This document shows positions 45,048 to 54,304 of a stretch of DNA of 64,000 bases, in pieces. Source of the DNA: an uncultured Bacteroidales bacterium (GTDB lineage Bacteria; Bacteroidota; Bacteroidia; Bacteroidales; Bacteroidaceae); NCBI GenBank assembly GCA_937916465.1, contig CALFTK010000021.1, positions 49,500 to 113,499 on the forward strand, given 5' to 3'. The notes below the pieces were generated by a model. It was not told the origin of the DNA, made no database searches, and was given only the letters and a program-made list of their open reading frames with translations. Position 1 is the first letter of the stretch, and every line of letters begins with the position of its first letter. Position numbers and translations under genes: made by a program.

Positions 45048-46460
45048 ATGAAAAAAATGCTTTACATTTTGTTGTTATTGACGGTATTTGCTGTTCCTGT
45101 GGTAGCAGAAGATTTTACGCAGGTGACAGCTCCTGAAGCTCCGTTTATCTTTGAACCATTGCAAATGTATGTTTTTCCAGACAAAGACTATCCTATAACC
45201 AAATATGGAGCAAAGCAGGGCAATGTTCAGGCTACTACAAATGCTTTTGCAAAAGCAATGGCTGCCTGCAATAAAAATGGTGGTGGGCGTGTGGTTGTTC
45301 CACCGGGAGTCTGGAATACCGGCCCAATTCATTTTAAAAGTAACTGTAATCTATACATAAGCGAAGGTGCCAAAATTGTCTTTGATGATGATTTGCATAT
45401 GTATTATCCTGCTGTCAAGACATCGTGGGAAGGTACTGAATGTATGAACATATCGCCGTTAATATATGCATACGAATGTAAGAATATAGCTATAAGCGGT
45501 CCCGGTATGCTTGCTCCGGAAATGGACTTTTGGCGTACATGGTTTGAAAAGAGTGATTCGCACCTTGAAGCTACTCGCAGATTGTACGCAATGTGTTCTA
45601 CTCAGGTGCCTGTAGAGCAGCGCCGAATGGATGCTCCGGGAGTTCAAATGCGTCCGCATCTTATACATTTGAATCGTTGTGAAAATGTTCAATTGGATGG
45701 CTTTCGTATTCATGAAAGCCCTTTCTGGACAATACATACCTTTATGTGTAAAGATGTTTGGGTGCACCATTTGGATGTTTATGCGCATGGTCATAACAAT
45801 GACGGTATAGATTTGGAGATGACTCAACATGTTGTGGTAGAAGATTGTACTTTCAATCAAGGCGACGATGGAGTGGTTATAAAAGCCGGTCGCAATCATG
45901 ATGGATGGCATTTGGGAATGCCTTCACAGGATATTGTGATACGTAATTGTGAAATAATCAATGCTCATTCCGTATTGGGTATAGGAAGTGAAATGTCCGG
46001 TGGAGTACGCAGGGTATATATGCATAACTGTAACTCATCGTCGGAAGTGTATAGACTCTTTTACATTAAGACAAATCATAGGCGTGGAGGTTTTATTGAC
46101 AATGTTACTGTGCAGAATGTATCGGCTTCCAAGATGATGCGTGTATTTGAAATCGATACAGACGTTATGTATCAGTGGCGCGATATAGTTCCTACATTCG
46201 ATACAGTCTATACGAAAATCAGTAATATAGCTATTATTGATGCCAAAGCAGACCAGGCAGATGCCATATACGAAATAAAAGGTGATGATAATTCTCCTAT
46301 AGAGAATATCACCATTAAAAATATTCACGTGGGCGAAGTTAACCAGTTTATAAATAATGTGGTCAATGTAAGGAATCTTACTGTCGATAATGTCAGATGG
46401 GATAATTTTACGCTGAAAGATCGCGAAATCAATGTACCGGGTATCGCTCCCGGCCGTTAA
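45048..46460 (+). CDS. Glycoside hydrolase family 28 (polygalacturonase-like)
   Basis: A 470-residue secreted right-handed beta-helix enzyme with signal peptide (LYILLLLTVFAVPVVA). The GH28 residues are present in order: HNNDGIDLEM (NxD), NQGDDGVVIKAG (DD), GIGSEMSGGVRRVYMHNC and FYIKTNHRRGG (RIK equivalent). The first domain has the YGAKQGNVQATTNAFAKAM entrance typical of the family. Start is set at the ATG 45048, since the upstream TTG at 45039 is unlikely. GH28 enzymes hydrolyse galacturonan or rhamnogalacturonan linkages. It lies between CE15 and the GH65-like gene. Confidence 0.9.
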   Translation: MKKMLYILLLLTVFAVPVVAEDFTQVTAPEAPFIFEPLQMYVFPDKDYPITKYGAKQGNVQATTNAFAKAMAACNKNGGGRVVVPPGVWNTGPIHFKSNCNLYISEGAKIVFDDDLHMYYPAVKTSWEGTECMNISPLIYAYECKNIAISGPGMLAPEMDFWRTWFEKSDSHLEATRRLYAMCSTQVPVEQRRMDAPGVQMRPHLIHLNRCENVQLDGFRIHESPFWTIHTFMCKDVWVHHLDVYAHGHNNDGIDLEMTQHVVVEDCTFNQGDDGVVIKAGRNHDGWHLGMPSQDIVIRNCEIINAHSVLGIGSEMSGGVRRVYMHNCNSSSEVYRLFYIKTNHRRGGFIDNVTVQNVSASKMMRVFEIDTDVMYQWRDIVPTFDTVYTKISNIAIIDAKADQADAIYEIKGDDNSPIENITIKNIHVGEVNQFINNVVNVRNLTVDNVRWDNFTLKDREINVPGIAPGR

Positions 46461-48533
46461 TTAAGGTAATGGCAGTAAACCTTCCCAATGAACATCCCAA
46501 TTTCCATCTTTAGGAAAACCCGGGTTCTTCTCGGTGCAACCATCATAACCTGCACACATTAGTGCCATTGCGGTCAGTAATCCGCCGTTTCCCGGCAGAT
46601 AGCAACGCAAACTACTGTTCTGGTAGTTGTGCCCATTGGGTAGATATGTGTTTGTTGTAACGTCTTTCAGAAGTGCTTCCACTGCTATCTCAGGTTCTCC
46701 CAAACGTACTGCACACATACTTGTTAGCGGGAAATCCCATCCCCATGTTTTGTTCCAATTCCAATTCTCCATTACCCAATATAGTGTATGGCGCATAACT
46801 TCCGCATTGAATTGTGGGGAATTTGGTAACATTCCGTATGCAGCTAACACTGCGGGATGGTCAGACGTGAGTTCTATTTGTGAATATGTCTCGGGGTTTG
46901 ACTCTGCTGCTGTGTAAAGACCATTGCTTTCTGCCAAACTTGACATCTTTTTAGCCATTTCATCGGCCTTTTTTGCCAATTTCACGTTGGCAATAGCTCC
47001 CATTTTATTGACAGTATTCAAACCATATCTCCAGTATGCAAGTTCAAAAGGTGGGTTGACAGTGGTCTCCGGTTTAAGTGTTTCCTGTGCAGGAATACAC
47101 CCTTTGAGAATATATCTGTCATTTGCGGAATCGTATGTGGCAAAATCAACCATAAATTCTGCCGTCTCTTCCAGTAATGTTTTGTATTTGTCTATGTTTG
47201 AACCACTGCGTTGTAACAGATGGGCTAAATATATAATATGTGGTTGTTGCCAGATAAGGTATGTACCAATATCTGATGGAGTGTCTTTTGCCGATGGGTC
47301 GGTCATTTTCATCCAACGGATACCATTAAAACCCTGTCTTTGCGCAATTGATCGCCCCTCTTCTGCAGCAGACAAGTACCATGGCATGGTCCGTTCAAGC
47401 ATTGCACTGCGATTCCATAAGGCAAAATGAGCCTGATGCCACCAAATCATCTCCATGTGAAATTTGCCATACCATGAATTATATGTTAATCCGGTCTCTT
47501 GCGGAGGTGTTGTAGCAGAACACTGTATTGCTGTAAGATATTGTGAAAGTACAACCCTTCGTTCCAATTCTGCCGCCCTTTTGTCTTTACATTTGCTAAA
47601 ATCTACAGCTGCTCCATCCTTCCAGAAATTTTTCCAGTGGTTTGCTGCATCAGCAATACAACTTTCTGCTGAATGGCACTTATCCTGAGGATTTTCAGTG
47701 AATAGAACACTGAACTGCCATTCGTCACTGTTGGGAGTAATGGTTATGGTGTTTTTTGCAGTTATTTGTGGCGTATTAGCTTTTTCTGTGGTTATTATCA
47801 GATAATATGTTGTGTTATCGATGCATCTTTTTACAATAGTAGTGTTGTTGTCCTGTTCTATTATTTCTGTTGTGTGAGGTTTGTCATTACTCCAGTCAGA
47901 AGCATCGTCCGTATGTGCTCCGGTGGGATATGCAAAGCGGATTGTTATGGGCATTTTGATTTTAGACGATATTTGTGCCGATACAATATCGCTTTCAGGA
48001 TGTACTACTGTTTTAACATCGACATCTTCTCCTTTTGCTTTGAAATGTGAATGTAGTATGCCATTCCACATGTCCAGAGTTTGTTGTGTTTCTGATATAT
48101 CCTGGGGTAAAAGGTTTGCAAAACCTATGTATCCCAAATGTAGCCTATGAGGATTTGAACGGACATATTCGGCAGCTGCTTTATGTCTGCCTTCTGATGC
48201 CTGACATGCGTATAATTCTGTTTTTCCGCGCCCAAAATCTTTTGCAACAAGACACTCCCTGAGTGTGTACTCTTCTGTGTTGGGGAAGCTGTGCCAGCCC
48301 CATCCTGACATTGTTCCCAAAGGTATTCCGTTGCAGTACAGTTCCGGATAGGTCTGTAATCCGGTTATATCGGCTGTAAAGGTAAAACCACCGTTACCTA
48401 ATGAAAGTGAAGCCAACGTATCAATCAATGTTATGTGCGGATTGTTTCTGGATACAAGCGCTTTGCGGTCAATTTTTTCTGTACAGCCTATAAGCAGAAC
48501 CGCACAGATTATGGTCAGTAATACTTTTTTCAT
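46461..48533 (-). CDS. Lipoprotein glycoside hydrolase, (alpha/alpha)6, GH65-like
   Basis: A 690-residue predicted lipoprotein (lipobox LLIGC). The N-terminal half is beta-rich. The C-terminal half looks like an (alpha/alpha)6 barrel of clan GH-L type: HMEMIWWHQAHFALWNRS, GFNGIRWMKMTDP, TWGWDFPLTSMCAVRLGEP and YLPGNGGLLTAMALMCAGYD. The pattern is closest to proteins labelled GH65 in Bacteroidota, but the family assignment from eye is uncertain (GH95 or GH78-like are alternatives). It abuts the end of GH28 (convergent, no gap), so it is probably part of the same polysaccharide response. Confidence 0.65.
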   Translation of the reverse strand: MKKVLLTIICAVLLIGCTEKIDRKALVSRNNPHITLIDTLASLSLGNGGFTFTADITGLQTYPELYCNGIPLGTMSGWGWHSFPNTEEYTLRECLVAKDFGRGKTELYACQASEGRHKAAAEYVRSNPHRLHLGYIGFANLLPQDISETQQTLDMWNGILHSHFKAKGEDVDVKTVVHPESDIVSAQISSKIKMPITIRFAYPTGAHTDDASDWSNDKPHTTEIIEQDNNTTIVKRCIDNTTYYLIITTEKANTPQITAKNTITITPNSDEWQFSVLFTENPQDKCHSAESCIADAANHWKNFWKDGAAVDFSKCKDKRAAELERRVVLSQYLTAIQCSATTPPQETGLTYNSWYGKFHMEMIWWHQAHFALWNRSAMLERTMPWYLSAAEEGRSIAQRQGFNGIRWMKMTDPSAKDTPSDIGTYLIWQQPHIIYLAHLLQRSGSNIDKYKTLLEETAEFMVDFATYDSANDRYILKGCIPAQETLKPETTVNPPFELAYWRYGLNTVNKMGAIANVKLAKKADEMAKKMSSLAESNGLYTAAESNPETYSQIELTSDHPAVLAAYGMLPNSPQFNAEVMRHTLYWVMENWNWNKTWGWDFPLTSMCAVRLGEPEIAVEALLKDVTTNTYLPNGHNYQNSSLRCYLPGNGGLLTAMALMCAGYDGCTEKNPGFPKDGNWDVHWEGLLPLP

Positions 48534-48613
48534 AAATGCAAACTTAATCTATTGATTCCAATCTCCCAAATATCTAATTGAAAATAGAACTATAAATATT
48601 TGTAGTAACTTGG

Positions 48614-48643
48614 TTGGGTTTTTAAGAAAATCTTATAATTTTG
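48614..48643 (+). promoter_or_regulatory. Promoter for the fimbrillin-like lipoprotein gene
   Basis: TTG at 48614-48616 and TAATTTTG at 48636-48643 match the -33/-7 Bacteroidetes consensus with a 19 bp spacer. The start codon lies 34 bp downstream. Confidence 0.6.
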
Positions 48644-48677
48644 CAACGGCTCTGAAACCGTAAAAACAATTTTAACC

Positions 48678-49559
48678 ATGAAACAAATTAAAAGTTTGTG
48701 TATGCTATTTGCCATTACATTGGCAATGGCTTCGTGCGAGAAGCAAACAGTTCAGTTGCTTCCCGACAAAGTGAGTAACAAAGTGACATTCAAAGTGTCA
48801 AGTTTTGAACAGATTCCATTCGGTACATCTACAAAGGCTGGTAGTGCGCAGACTCTTGAAGAACTCTGCTCAAAAATCAATTTTGCCGTTTTTGAAGGCG
48901 AAACCAAAGAACAGAGTATTGTACAGAATGTTGGAGACGAAGGATTTGGTACAATCTCTCTCTATCTGAAGCAGGGTACGCATAAAGTGGTGGTTATAGC
49001 CCATAATGGTGATGCAAGTGCTACCATATCGTCACCCAATGAAGTATCTTTCAGTAATAAAGTGACAAACAAGATGACAGATACCTTCTACTATTATGGC
49101 GAAATTACAGTAGGTAAGGATGAACAGACCTATAACCTGAATCTGGAACGTGCAGTTGCAATGGTTCGTTTCAATATTGCAGATGATTATCCTGAAGGCG
49201 TAACTCAGATGAAGTTCTACTATTCCGGTGGTAGTAGCACACTCGATGCAACTACCGGTTTAGGCTGCGTAAACAGTAAGCAGACCGAATTGTTTACTGT
49301 AAATCCTGATATGAAGCGTTTTGAAATGTTTACCTTTCCTCATGCAGTAAAAGATACGTTGAAAATGACAGTCTCTGCTCTGGATGTTAACGAAAATATC
49401 ATTAAGGAGCGCGAATTTGCCGAAGTGCCGGTAACTCAGAATATGATAACCAGTTATACAGGCAATTTTTTCGTAGGTGAAACCTCTTCTTATACCATGA
49501 GTCAGGTTGCAATCTCTGCAAATGGTGAATGGGCAGGCGAAAATGAAATAGAGTACTAA
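48678..49559 (+). CDS. FimB/Mfa2-like lipoprotein (putative fimbrial anchor/minor subunit)
   Basis: A 293-residue predicted lipoprotein: signal peptide with lipobox AMASC at about 16-20. Its body has two beta-rich halves. The FimB/Mfa2-type features are GTHKVVVIAHNGD, FYYYGEITVGKDEQTYNLN, LERAVAMVRFNI and VTQNMITSYTGNFF. Such proteins anchor or terminate type V fimbriae in Bacteroidales. No major fimbrillin gene is adjacent, so it could be a stand-alone surface lipoprotein. A strong terminator follows. Confidence 0.65.
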   Translation: MKQIKSLCMLFAITLAMASCEKQTVQLLPDKVSNKVTFKVSSFEQIPFGTSTKAGSAQTLEELCSKINFAVFEGETKEQSIVQNVGDEGFGTISLYLKQGTHKVVVIAHNGDASATISSPNEVSFSNKVTNKMTDTFYYYGEITVGKDEQTYNLNLERAVAMVRFNIADDYPEGVTQMKFYYSGGSSTLDATTGLGCVNSKQTELFTVNPDMKRFEMFTFPHAVKDTLKMTVSALDVNENIIKEREFAEVPVTQNMITSYTGNFFVGETSSYTMSQVAISANGEWAGENEIEY

Positions 49560-49585
49560 TAATAACCTTGTGTTTTAGAGCCGGA

Positions 49586-49618
49586 GTCGCAAAATGTTAC
49601 GTTTTGCGACTTTTTTTT
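49586..49618 (+). terminator. Intrinsic terminator after the fimbrillin-like gene
   Basis: A 9 bp perfect stem (gtcgcaaaa / ttttgcgac) with a 7-base loop is followed by eight T. Confidence 0.85.
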
Positions 49619-49683
49619 ACTATTTTACAATCCTTTATATTTTTTATTATACTTTTGTTGCAAGAACTATTATTTATGCAAAT

Positions 49684-50328
49684 ATGAAAGAAACTCTAAA
49701 ACTATCAATCTTCGCGGGAATATCTATTTCATTGGGTGGTGCAGTTTTTTTGAATGTAGGAGGTGTAGCCGGTGCTGTACTCTTTGCCTTTGGCTTGCTG
49801 ACGGTTGTACATTATAAGTTAAAACTCTACACAGGAACTGCAGGTTTTATTAAAAAGGGAGAACTGAATGACCTTTTGCTCATACTTGGTGGCAATATAA
49901 TAGGATGCTTTATAACGGCAATGACAGTAAAGTTTTGCGCCTCCGATGTAGTAATGCTATCAACCGATGTTTTTTCTCAGCCAAAAGAGAGCGTTATCAA
50001 TTCCATAACTGTTGCAGCAGATGCTATAGTTCAGAAAAGGTTGGCTACAGGTCCTGTAAAATGCGGTATTTTAGGTATCTGGTGCGGTATGATTATGACC
50101 ACAGCAGTGAACTTTGCCCGTAAGGGACAGATGCTTCCGTTGCTATTTGGAGTGCCTCTATTTATTTTGTGTGGTTTTACCCACTGCATAGCAGATGCAT
50201 TTTACTATTGTGCTGCTTCGTGGGATGCAGTATGCGCACAGCCTATAAAACTTTTGGTAACCTATCTATTTACAGTACTGGGTAATTTTGCAGGATGTAA
50301 CCTATATAGGTTGTTTGTAAAAGAGTAA
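49684..50328 (+). CDS. Formate/nitrite transporter (FNT) family channel
   Basis: A 214-residue membrane protein with about six hydrophobic segments and FNT-type motifs: LSIFAGISISLGGAVFLN near the start, GGNIIGCFITA, AVNFARKGQMLPLLFGV and GFTHCIADAFYYCAA (the conserved His is in the last). FNT channels move formate, nitrite or hydrosulfide. Start is set at 49684 (MKETLK) because the longer frame from 49594 would begin inside the upstream terminator. Confidence 0.85.
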   Translation: MKETLKLSIFAGISISLGGAVFLNVGGVAGAVLFAFGLLTVVHYKLKLYTGTAGFIKKGELNDLLLILGGNIIGCFITAMTVKFCASDVVMLSTDVFSQPKESVINSITVAADAIVQKRLATGPVKCGILGIWCGMIMTTAVNFARKGQMLPLLFGVPLFILCGFTHCIADAFYYCAASWDAVCAQPIKLLVTYLFTVLGNFAGCNLYRLFVKE

Positions 50329-50403
50329 TTACGTATATAAATAGATTTAACCAAAATAGTTTTTCACTATATTACTACTAAAGATTAATTTAATTTTACA
50401 AAT

Positions 50404-51357
50404 ATGAAGAGACTATTTTCAGCAGCATTGATTTTTGCTCTGTCTATCAATGCTTTTGCACAGATGGGATTTGGAGGCTTTGGAGGCTTTCAGGTAAATA
50501 ATGACAATCTGAAATATTCAGAGAAATTTTCAGATATTAACTACGCAGGTGATGACAATGCATATCACACATTGGATATTTACCTTCCTGAAGAAAAAAA
50601 AGATTCTTATCCTGTAGTTATACACATATATGGTAGTGCTTGGTTTAGTAATAATTCAAAAGGTGCTGCCGATTTGAATACAATCTGTGCCGAATTGCTT
50701 AAGGCGGGTTATGCAGTTGTTACTCCTAACCATCGCGCAATCAGTGATGCAAAGTATCCTGCTCAGATTCACGACATTAAGGCTGTTATCCGTTTTGTAC
50801 GCGGTGAAGCAAAGAAATATAAGTTCGACACATCATTTGTGGGTATTTCAGGTTTTTCATCAGGTGGACATTTGGCATCACTTGCAGCTACTACAACCGG
50901 AGAAAAGACCTACAAATTGGGTAAAGAATCAGTTGATTTAGAGGGTTCGTTAGGTAATTACACATCATTTAGCAGTGATGTTGATGCAGCATGCGACTGG
51001 TCAGGTCCTATAGATCTTCTCAATATGGATTGTGGAGAAGCTATGATGATGAATCCATCGCCCGAAGAGCAACTTATTGGAGTTGCCAAAGAGGGTAATG
51101 AAGATAAATTCGCTCTGCTTAGTCCTATTACTTTCATAGATAAGAAAGATCCTCCAATGCATGTATTTCATGGCAAGAAGGATAATGTAGTTCCCGGCTG
51201 TCAAGGCGAAAGAATGTTTAAGGCTCTGCAAGATGCAGGTGTTGAAAGCTATGCTGTATTTGAAGAGAATGGTGGCCACGGAATGGGAATGTATTCTGAA
51301 GAGAATCTTTCAAAGATGACAAACTTCTTCGATAAAGTTCGCAACAGCAAAAAATAA
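50404..51357 (+). CDS. Secreted alpha/beta hydrolase (BD-FAE-like esterase)
   Basis: A 317-residue protein with a signal peptide (ALIFALSINAFA, cleavage near AQM). The alpha/beta-hydrolase fold shows an oxyanion-type HIYGSAW, the nucleophile elbow GISGFSSGGHLASLA, the acid in HGKKDNVVPG and the His in NGGHGMGM. The layout matches the lipase/esterase families that include feruloyl and acetyl xylan esterases. A terminator follows at 51384. Confidence 0.85.
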   Translation: MKRLFSAALIFALSINAFAQMGFGGFGGFQVNNDNLKYSEKFSDINYAGDDNAYHTLDIYLPEEKKDSYPVVIHIYGSAWFSNNSKGAADLNTICAELLKAGYAVVTPNHRAISDAKYPAQIHDIKAVIRFVRGEAKKYKFDTSFVGISGFSSGGHLASLAATTTGEKTYKLGKESVDLEGSLGNYTSFSSDVDAACDWSGPIDLLNMDCGEAMMMNPSPEEQLIGVAKEGNEDKFALLSPITFIDKKDPPMHVFHGKKDNVVPGCQGERMFKALQDAGVESYAVFEENGGHGMGMYSEENLSKMTNFFDKVRNSKK

Positions 51358-51383
51358 CACATCTATTCCAAATAACATTTCTA

Positions 51384-51418
51384 GGGGTGCATCTTTCTTA
51401 CAGTGCGCCCCTTTTTTT
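51384..51418 (+). terminator. Intrinsic terminator after the esterase gene
   Basis: The stem ggggtgca / tgcgcccc (one G-T pair) with a 12-base loop is followed by seven T. Confidence 0.75.
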
Positions 51419-51434
51419 CTCTTCCTACAAATAC

Positions 51435-51466
51435 AAAAAACGCTCCGCATTTGCGAAGCGTTTTTT
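51435..51466 (-). terminator. Hairpin with A-run and T-run, probable original tRNA-Lys terminator
   Basis: A stem of 9 bp with one mismatch (acgctccgc / gcgaagcgt) and a 4-base loop, flanked by AAAAAA and TTTTTT, so it can terminate in either direction. It lies 5 bp beyond the tRNA-end copy at 51472. Before island insertion it would therefore have stood just downstream of tRNA-Lys on the minus strand. Confidence 0.65.
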
Positions 51467-51471
51467 GTGGA

Positions 51472-51485
51472 AGTGATTCGCTTGG
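51472..51485. other. Putative left attachment site (att) of the tRNA-Lys island
   Basis: agtgattcgcttgg matches the tRNA-Lys 3' end region at 63946-63959 (agtgatccgcttgg) in 13 of 14 positions and in the same orientation. Together they frame the 12.5 kb island that contains the integrase. The repeat is short, so the call is an inference from match, position and orientation. Confidence 0.55.
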
Positions 51486-51593
51486 ATTTTGTACCTTTCG
51501 GTTATTTCCTTGCGTTATCTGTTTCTTTTCTCCTTTCGTCCATTTGTGCCTTCGTCTGTAACTTCGCAACACAAAATTTCAAAAATTAAGCGT

Positions 51594-51879
51594 ATGAAGA
51601 CATTAACGAAGAAACAAAAAGAAGCGAATGGAGAGAATTTCTCGCTCATAATGGATGATACTGCCATCCTTTTGCAACGGAAGGCTGACTACGTGATGAA
51701 TATAAAACAGGTCGCAGACTATCTTTGCCCTACTTCCTTCCCACGCCAACTTGACTATAGAAGAAATCAAAACCAAGTACAGACTTCGCACTATTGACCG
51801 TCTGAGAGCTAATATGCAAGTTGTGGTTATTCGGGAAAAATCGTTGAGGGGGAAGTATGAGAAGTTTTTTTTAAAATAA
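51594..51879 (+). pseudogene. Small frameshifted gene remnant of unknown family
   Basis: From the ATG at 51594 a frame reads MKTLTKKQKEANGENFSLIM and then VMNIKQVADYL, after which it loses coherence. Coding-like sequence resumes in another frame (LTIEEIKTKYRLRTIDRLR and ending GKYEKFFLK) up to a TAA at 51879. A shift near 51725-51750 would join both. I do not recognise the family. This is the only gene-like content between the att site and the HTH promoter. Confidence 0.35.
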
Positions 51880-51890
51880 ATCCGTATAAA

Positions 51891-51942
51891 TTTACCTAAA
51901 ACACAAAGAATCGTCTCTATTTAGTAAACTTATTTAGGTAAA
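51891..51942. promoter_or_regulatory. Operator boxes upstream of the restriction-island HTH gene
   Basis: Three related boxes: TTTACCTAAA at 51891-51900, TTTAGTAAA at 51920-51928 (one base shorter), and TTTAGGTAAA at 51933-51942. The first is the exact reverse complement of the third. They lie 59-110 bp before the HTH gene and just upstream of its -7 box, the placement expected for a self-regulating controller. Confidence 0.5.
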
Positions 51943-51968
51943 CTTGTCGTTTTTGTAGGTATTATTTG

Positions 51969-51976
51969 TACTTTTG
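51969..51976 (+). promoter_or_regulatory. -7 promoter element of the island RM operon
   Basis: TACTTTTG fits the TAnnTTTG consensus 25 bp before the HTH start. The nearest -33-like TTG (51944-51946) is 22 bp upstream, slightly too far. Confidence 0.5.
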
Positions 51977-52000
51977 CATAAATGAATTAAATCTAAGATA

Positions 52001-52234
52001 ATGGCAAAAGATATTAATCGTATTAAAGTAGTACTTGCCGAGAAGAAACGTACGGGTAAATGGTTGGCTAAAACGATAGGTAAAGACCCCGCCACAGTAT
52101 CTAAATGGTGTACTAATTCCGCCCAACCAGGACTTGAAACGCTTCTTGAAATAGCCCACGTACTTGAAGTGGACGTGAAAGAACTTATTAATTCAAGTAA
52201 GGAGGATGTGATGTATATCCAAGTAGTAAAATGA
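52001..52234 (+). CDS. Cro/C1-type HTH controller of the island RM operon
   Basis: A 77-residue DNA-binding protein with one helix-turn-helix domain (GKWLAKTIGKDPATVSKWCT, then PGLETLLEIAHVLEVDVKEL). Small HTH proteins ahead of methyltransferase genes often act as controllers that delay restriction until the host DNA is methylated. The three boxes at 51891-51942 are its likely operators. The methyltransferase gene starts 49 bp downstream. Confidence 0.82.
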   Translation: MAKDINRIKVVLAEKKRTGKWLAKTIGKDPATVSKWCTNSAQPGLETLLEIAHVLEVDVKELINSSKEDVMYIQVVK

Positions 52235-52282
52235 ATGTACAATACAATTAAGGTTTAATGTTTTTATTAGTATTATTAAACT

Positions 52283-54304
52283 ATGGCTAAGACCGCTGAA
52301 GAAATAAAAGATTTGTTGGCTACTCCGCTATTTGTTGAGGGGCAAAAGAACAACTATATATCAATCAAAGAAAAAGGTGATGTCACCTATATTGAATATA
52401 ATTGTAAAAATACAGCAAAAAGGAAGTTGCAAAATCCAGAGGAATTTGTTCAAGCAACAGCATTCTTAAGGTTAATAATAGAATATCATTATTCACCGCT
52501 TAACATATCTGTGAACGAATCAGTGCAAGTTGGTTCTTCCACTAAAGAAGCTGATATTCTTGTCTATAATGACAAGAACAATAAAATTCTTATTGTTGTA
52601 GAATGTAAAGAAGAAGGCATAAATGAAAGACAATTTCAAGTTGCTATAGACCAAGCATATGCTTATGCGCATGCTCTTGCAGGACAATACGTTTGGGTGA
52701 CTTCAGGCATCAGACATGAGTATTTTGAGATTGTTGAACTCTATCCCGTTGAACGAATTACCATTTCCGACATTCCTAAAAAAGGAGGGAAAGTAGATAG
52801 ATTCAAATATGTAAAAGGTGGAAAAGAACCTCGACCTGGGACAAAAGCAGAATTAATGCAGAAATTCAAGTCTGCCCATGATGCATTATGGGGCGGTGGC
52901 GCTTTGGCTCCAACAACAGCTTTCGATGAATTGGATAAATTAATCTTCTGTAAAATATGGGATGAAAAGTGGAAGGAGAATAATCCTAAAACGAAAGGGG
53001 AACCTTTTGATTTCCAAATTATATCCTACCCGGAAGACCAAGAAGATAAACAAAATATAAAAGCCAAGAAGGAACTAGAGAAAAGAGTCCGTTCATTATA
53101 TGAACAAGGCAGAAAAAAAGACCCGGAGGTTTTTAAAGATGATATAAAACTGGATAAACATAAAATATATACGGTCGTCAATTATCTACAAGATATTAAT
53201 TTGTCAAAGACAGATTTAGACTCTAAAGGATTGGCATTTCAGAAATTTATGGGAGAATTTTTTCGGGGTGATTTTGGGCAATTTTTTACTCCAGATTCTA
53301 TCGTGGATTTTATGGTCAAGTCAATAGGGATTAAGAAAGAATGGAAAATACTAGATACGTCTTGTGGCAGTGGAGGATTCCTCTTGCATGCATTAAAAGA
53401 AGTGAGGAATGAAGCAGATGATATTTTTGATGATGAAATAGGTAGTGCTTCATGGAAAAATTATTGGCATGAGTTTGCAGAAAAACATTTGTATGGTATA
53501 GAGATTAATGAGCAGATTTCACGAGTGGCCAAAATGAATATGATTATTCATGATGATGGCCATACTAATATCATTACTAATGATGGATTAAAAAACAATA
53601 ATGCTATTGAGATTGAAAACCGTAATTTGAATTTTCAAGATGGTACATTCGATTTAATAATGACTAATCCACCATTTGGTTCTTCTGTGAAAGCGGATGA
53701 AGTTGGATATTATAAAGAGTACGAACTGTTCGAGAAGAATCTTGGCATTACAGAGATCAAAGACCGTATCATTGATAATGATAATAAAAACAAATGGCGT
53801 ACTTCGCAAAATACCGAAGTATTATTCTTGGAAAGATGCTACAAATATCTGAATGAAGAAAACGGATATTTAGCAATTGTTATCCCTGATGGCATTTTAA
53901 CTAATTCAACAAGCCAATATGTTCGTGATTGGATTGTAGAGCATTTCAGAATATTAATTGTAGTATCTCTGCCACAACATACCTTCTCTCATGTAAGGGC
54001 TGGTGTAAAATCTTCTGTCTTGTTTTTGAAAAAACACCCTCGGGAGTTGACTCGGAAATTTGAACAAACTTTGACGGAGATTAAGGAAAAGGTTCGCAAG
54101 GAAAAAGGATTGGATAAAGAGCAACGTTCAGAACGAATGTTGACCCTCTACAAAGAATCTATATTCAACTACTCAAAAGATTATGAGGTCTTAATGTTGG
54201 AGGTTGAGAATGTTGGCTATGATGCTACTGGAAAGTTTATTGAGGGTAGTGAGTTAGATGACGTTGCTAAGAAGATTAAGGAATTTATTTCTAAAGTGAA
54301 ATGA
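52283..54304 (+). CDS. Nuclease-methyltransferase fusion (BcgI-like RM subunit)
   Basis: A 673-residue protein joining two activities. Residues about 50-150 form an HsdR-N-type PD-(D/E)xK nuclease (D91 in EADILVYN, E107 and K109 in VVECKEE). Residues about 310-660 form an N6-adenine methyltransferase: GQFFTPDSIVDFM, motif I DTSCGSGGF from D358, and the catalytic NPPF from N462. No SF2 helicase motor is present here or in a neighbouring gene. This makes the enzyme resemble BcgI subunit A (type IIB: cleavage and modification in one polypeptide plus a separate specificity subunit) and not a classical type I system. It overlaps the specificity gene by 4 bp (atga). Confidence 0.85.
   Translation: MAKTAEEIKDLLATPLFVEGQKNNYISIKEKGDVTYIEYNCKNTAKRKLQNPEEFVQATAFLRLIIEYHYSPLNISVNESVQVGSSTKEADILVYNDKNNKILIVVECKEEGINERQFQVAIDQAYAYAHALAGQYVWVTSGIRHEYFEIVELYPVERITISDIPKKGGKVDRFKYVKGGKEPRPGTKAELMQKFKSAHDALWGGGALAPTTAFDELDKLIFCKIWDEKWKENNPKTKGEPFDFQIISYPEDQEDKQNIKAKKELEKRVRSLYEQGRKKDPEVFKDDIKLDKHKIYTVVNYLQDINLSKTDLDSKGLAFQKFMGEFFRGDFGQFFTPDSIVDFMVKSIGIKKEWKILDTSCGSGGFLLHALKEVRNEADDIFDDEIGSASWKNYWHEFAEKHLYGIEINEQISRVAKMNMIIHDDGHTNIITNDGLKNNNAIEIENRNLNFQDGTFDLIMTNPPFGSSVKADEVGYYKEYELFEKNLGITEIKDRIIDNDNKNKWRTSQNTEVLFLERCYKYLNEENGYLAIVIPDGILTNSTSQYVRDWIVEHFRILIVVSLPQHTFSHVRAGVKSSVLFLKKHPRELTRKFEQTLTEIKEKVRKEKGLDKEQRSERMLTLYKESIFNYSKDYEVLMLEVENVGYDATGKFIEGSELDDVAKKIKEFISKVK

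Noticed and set aside
46924..47430. A 168-codon plus-strand frame opposite the GH65-like gene
   Set aside because: No recognisable domain or ribosome-binding site, and it lies wholly within the barrel domain of the real gene.
49594..49683. Longer N-terminus for the FNT channel
   Set aside because: It would start within the terminator of the previous gene, and the added residues are Phe/Tyr-rich noise.
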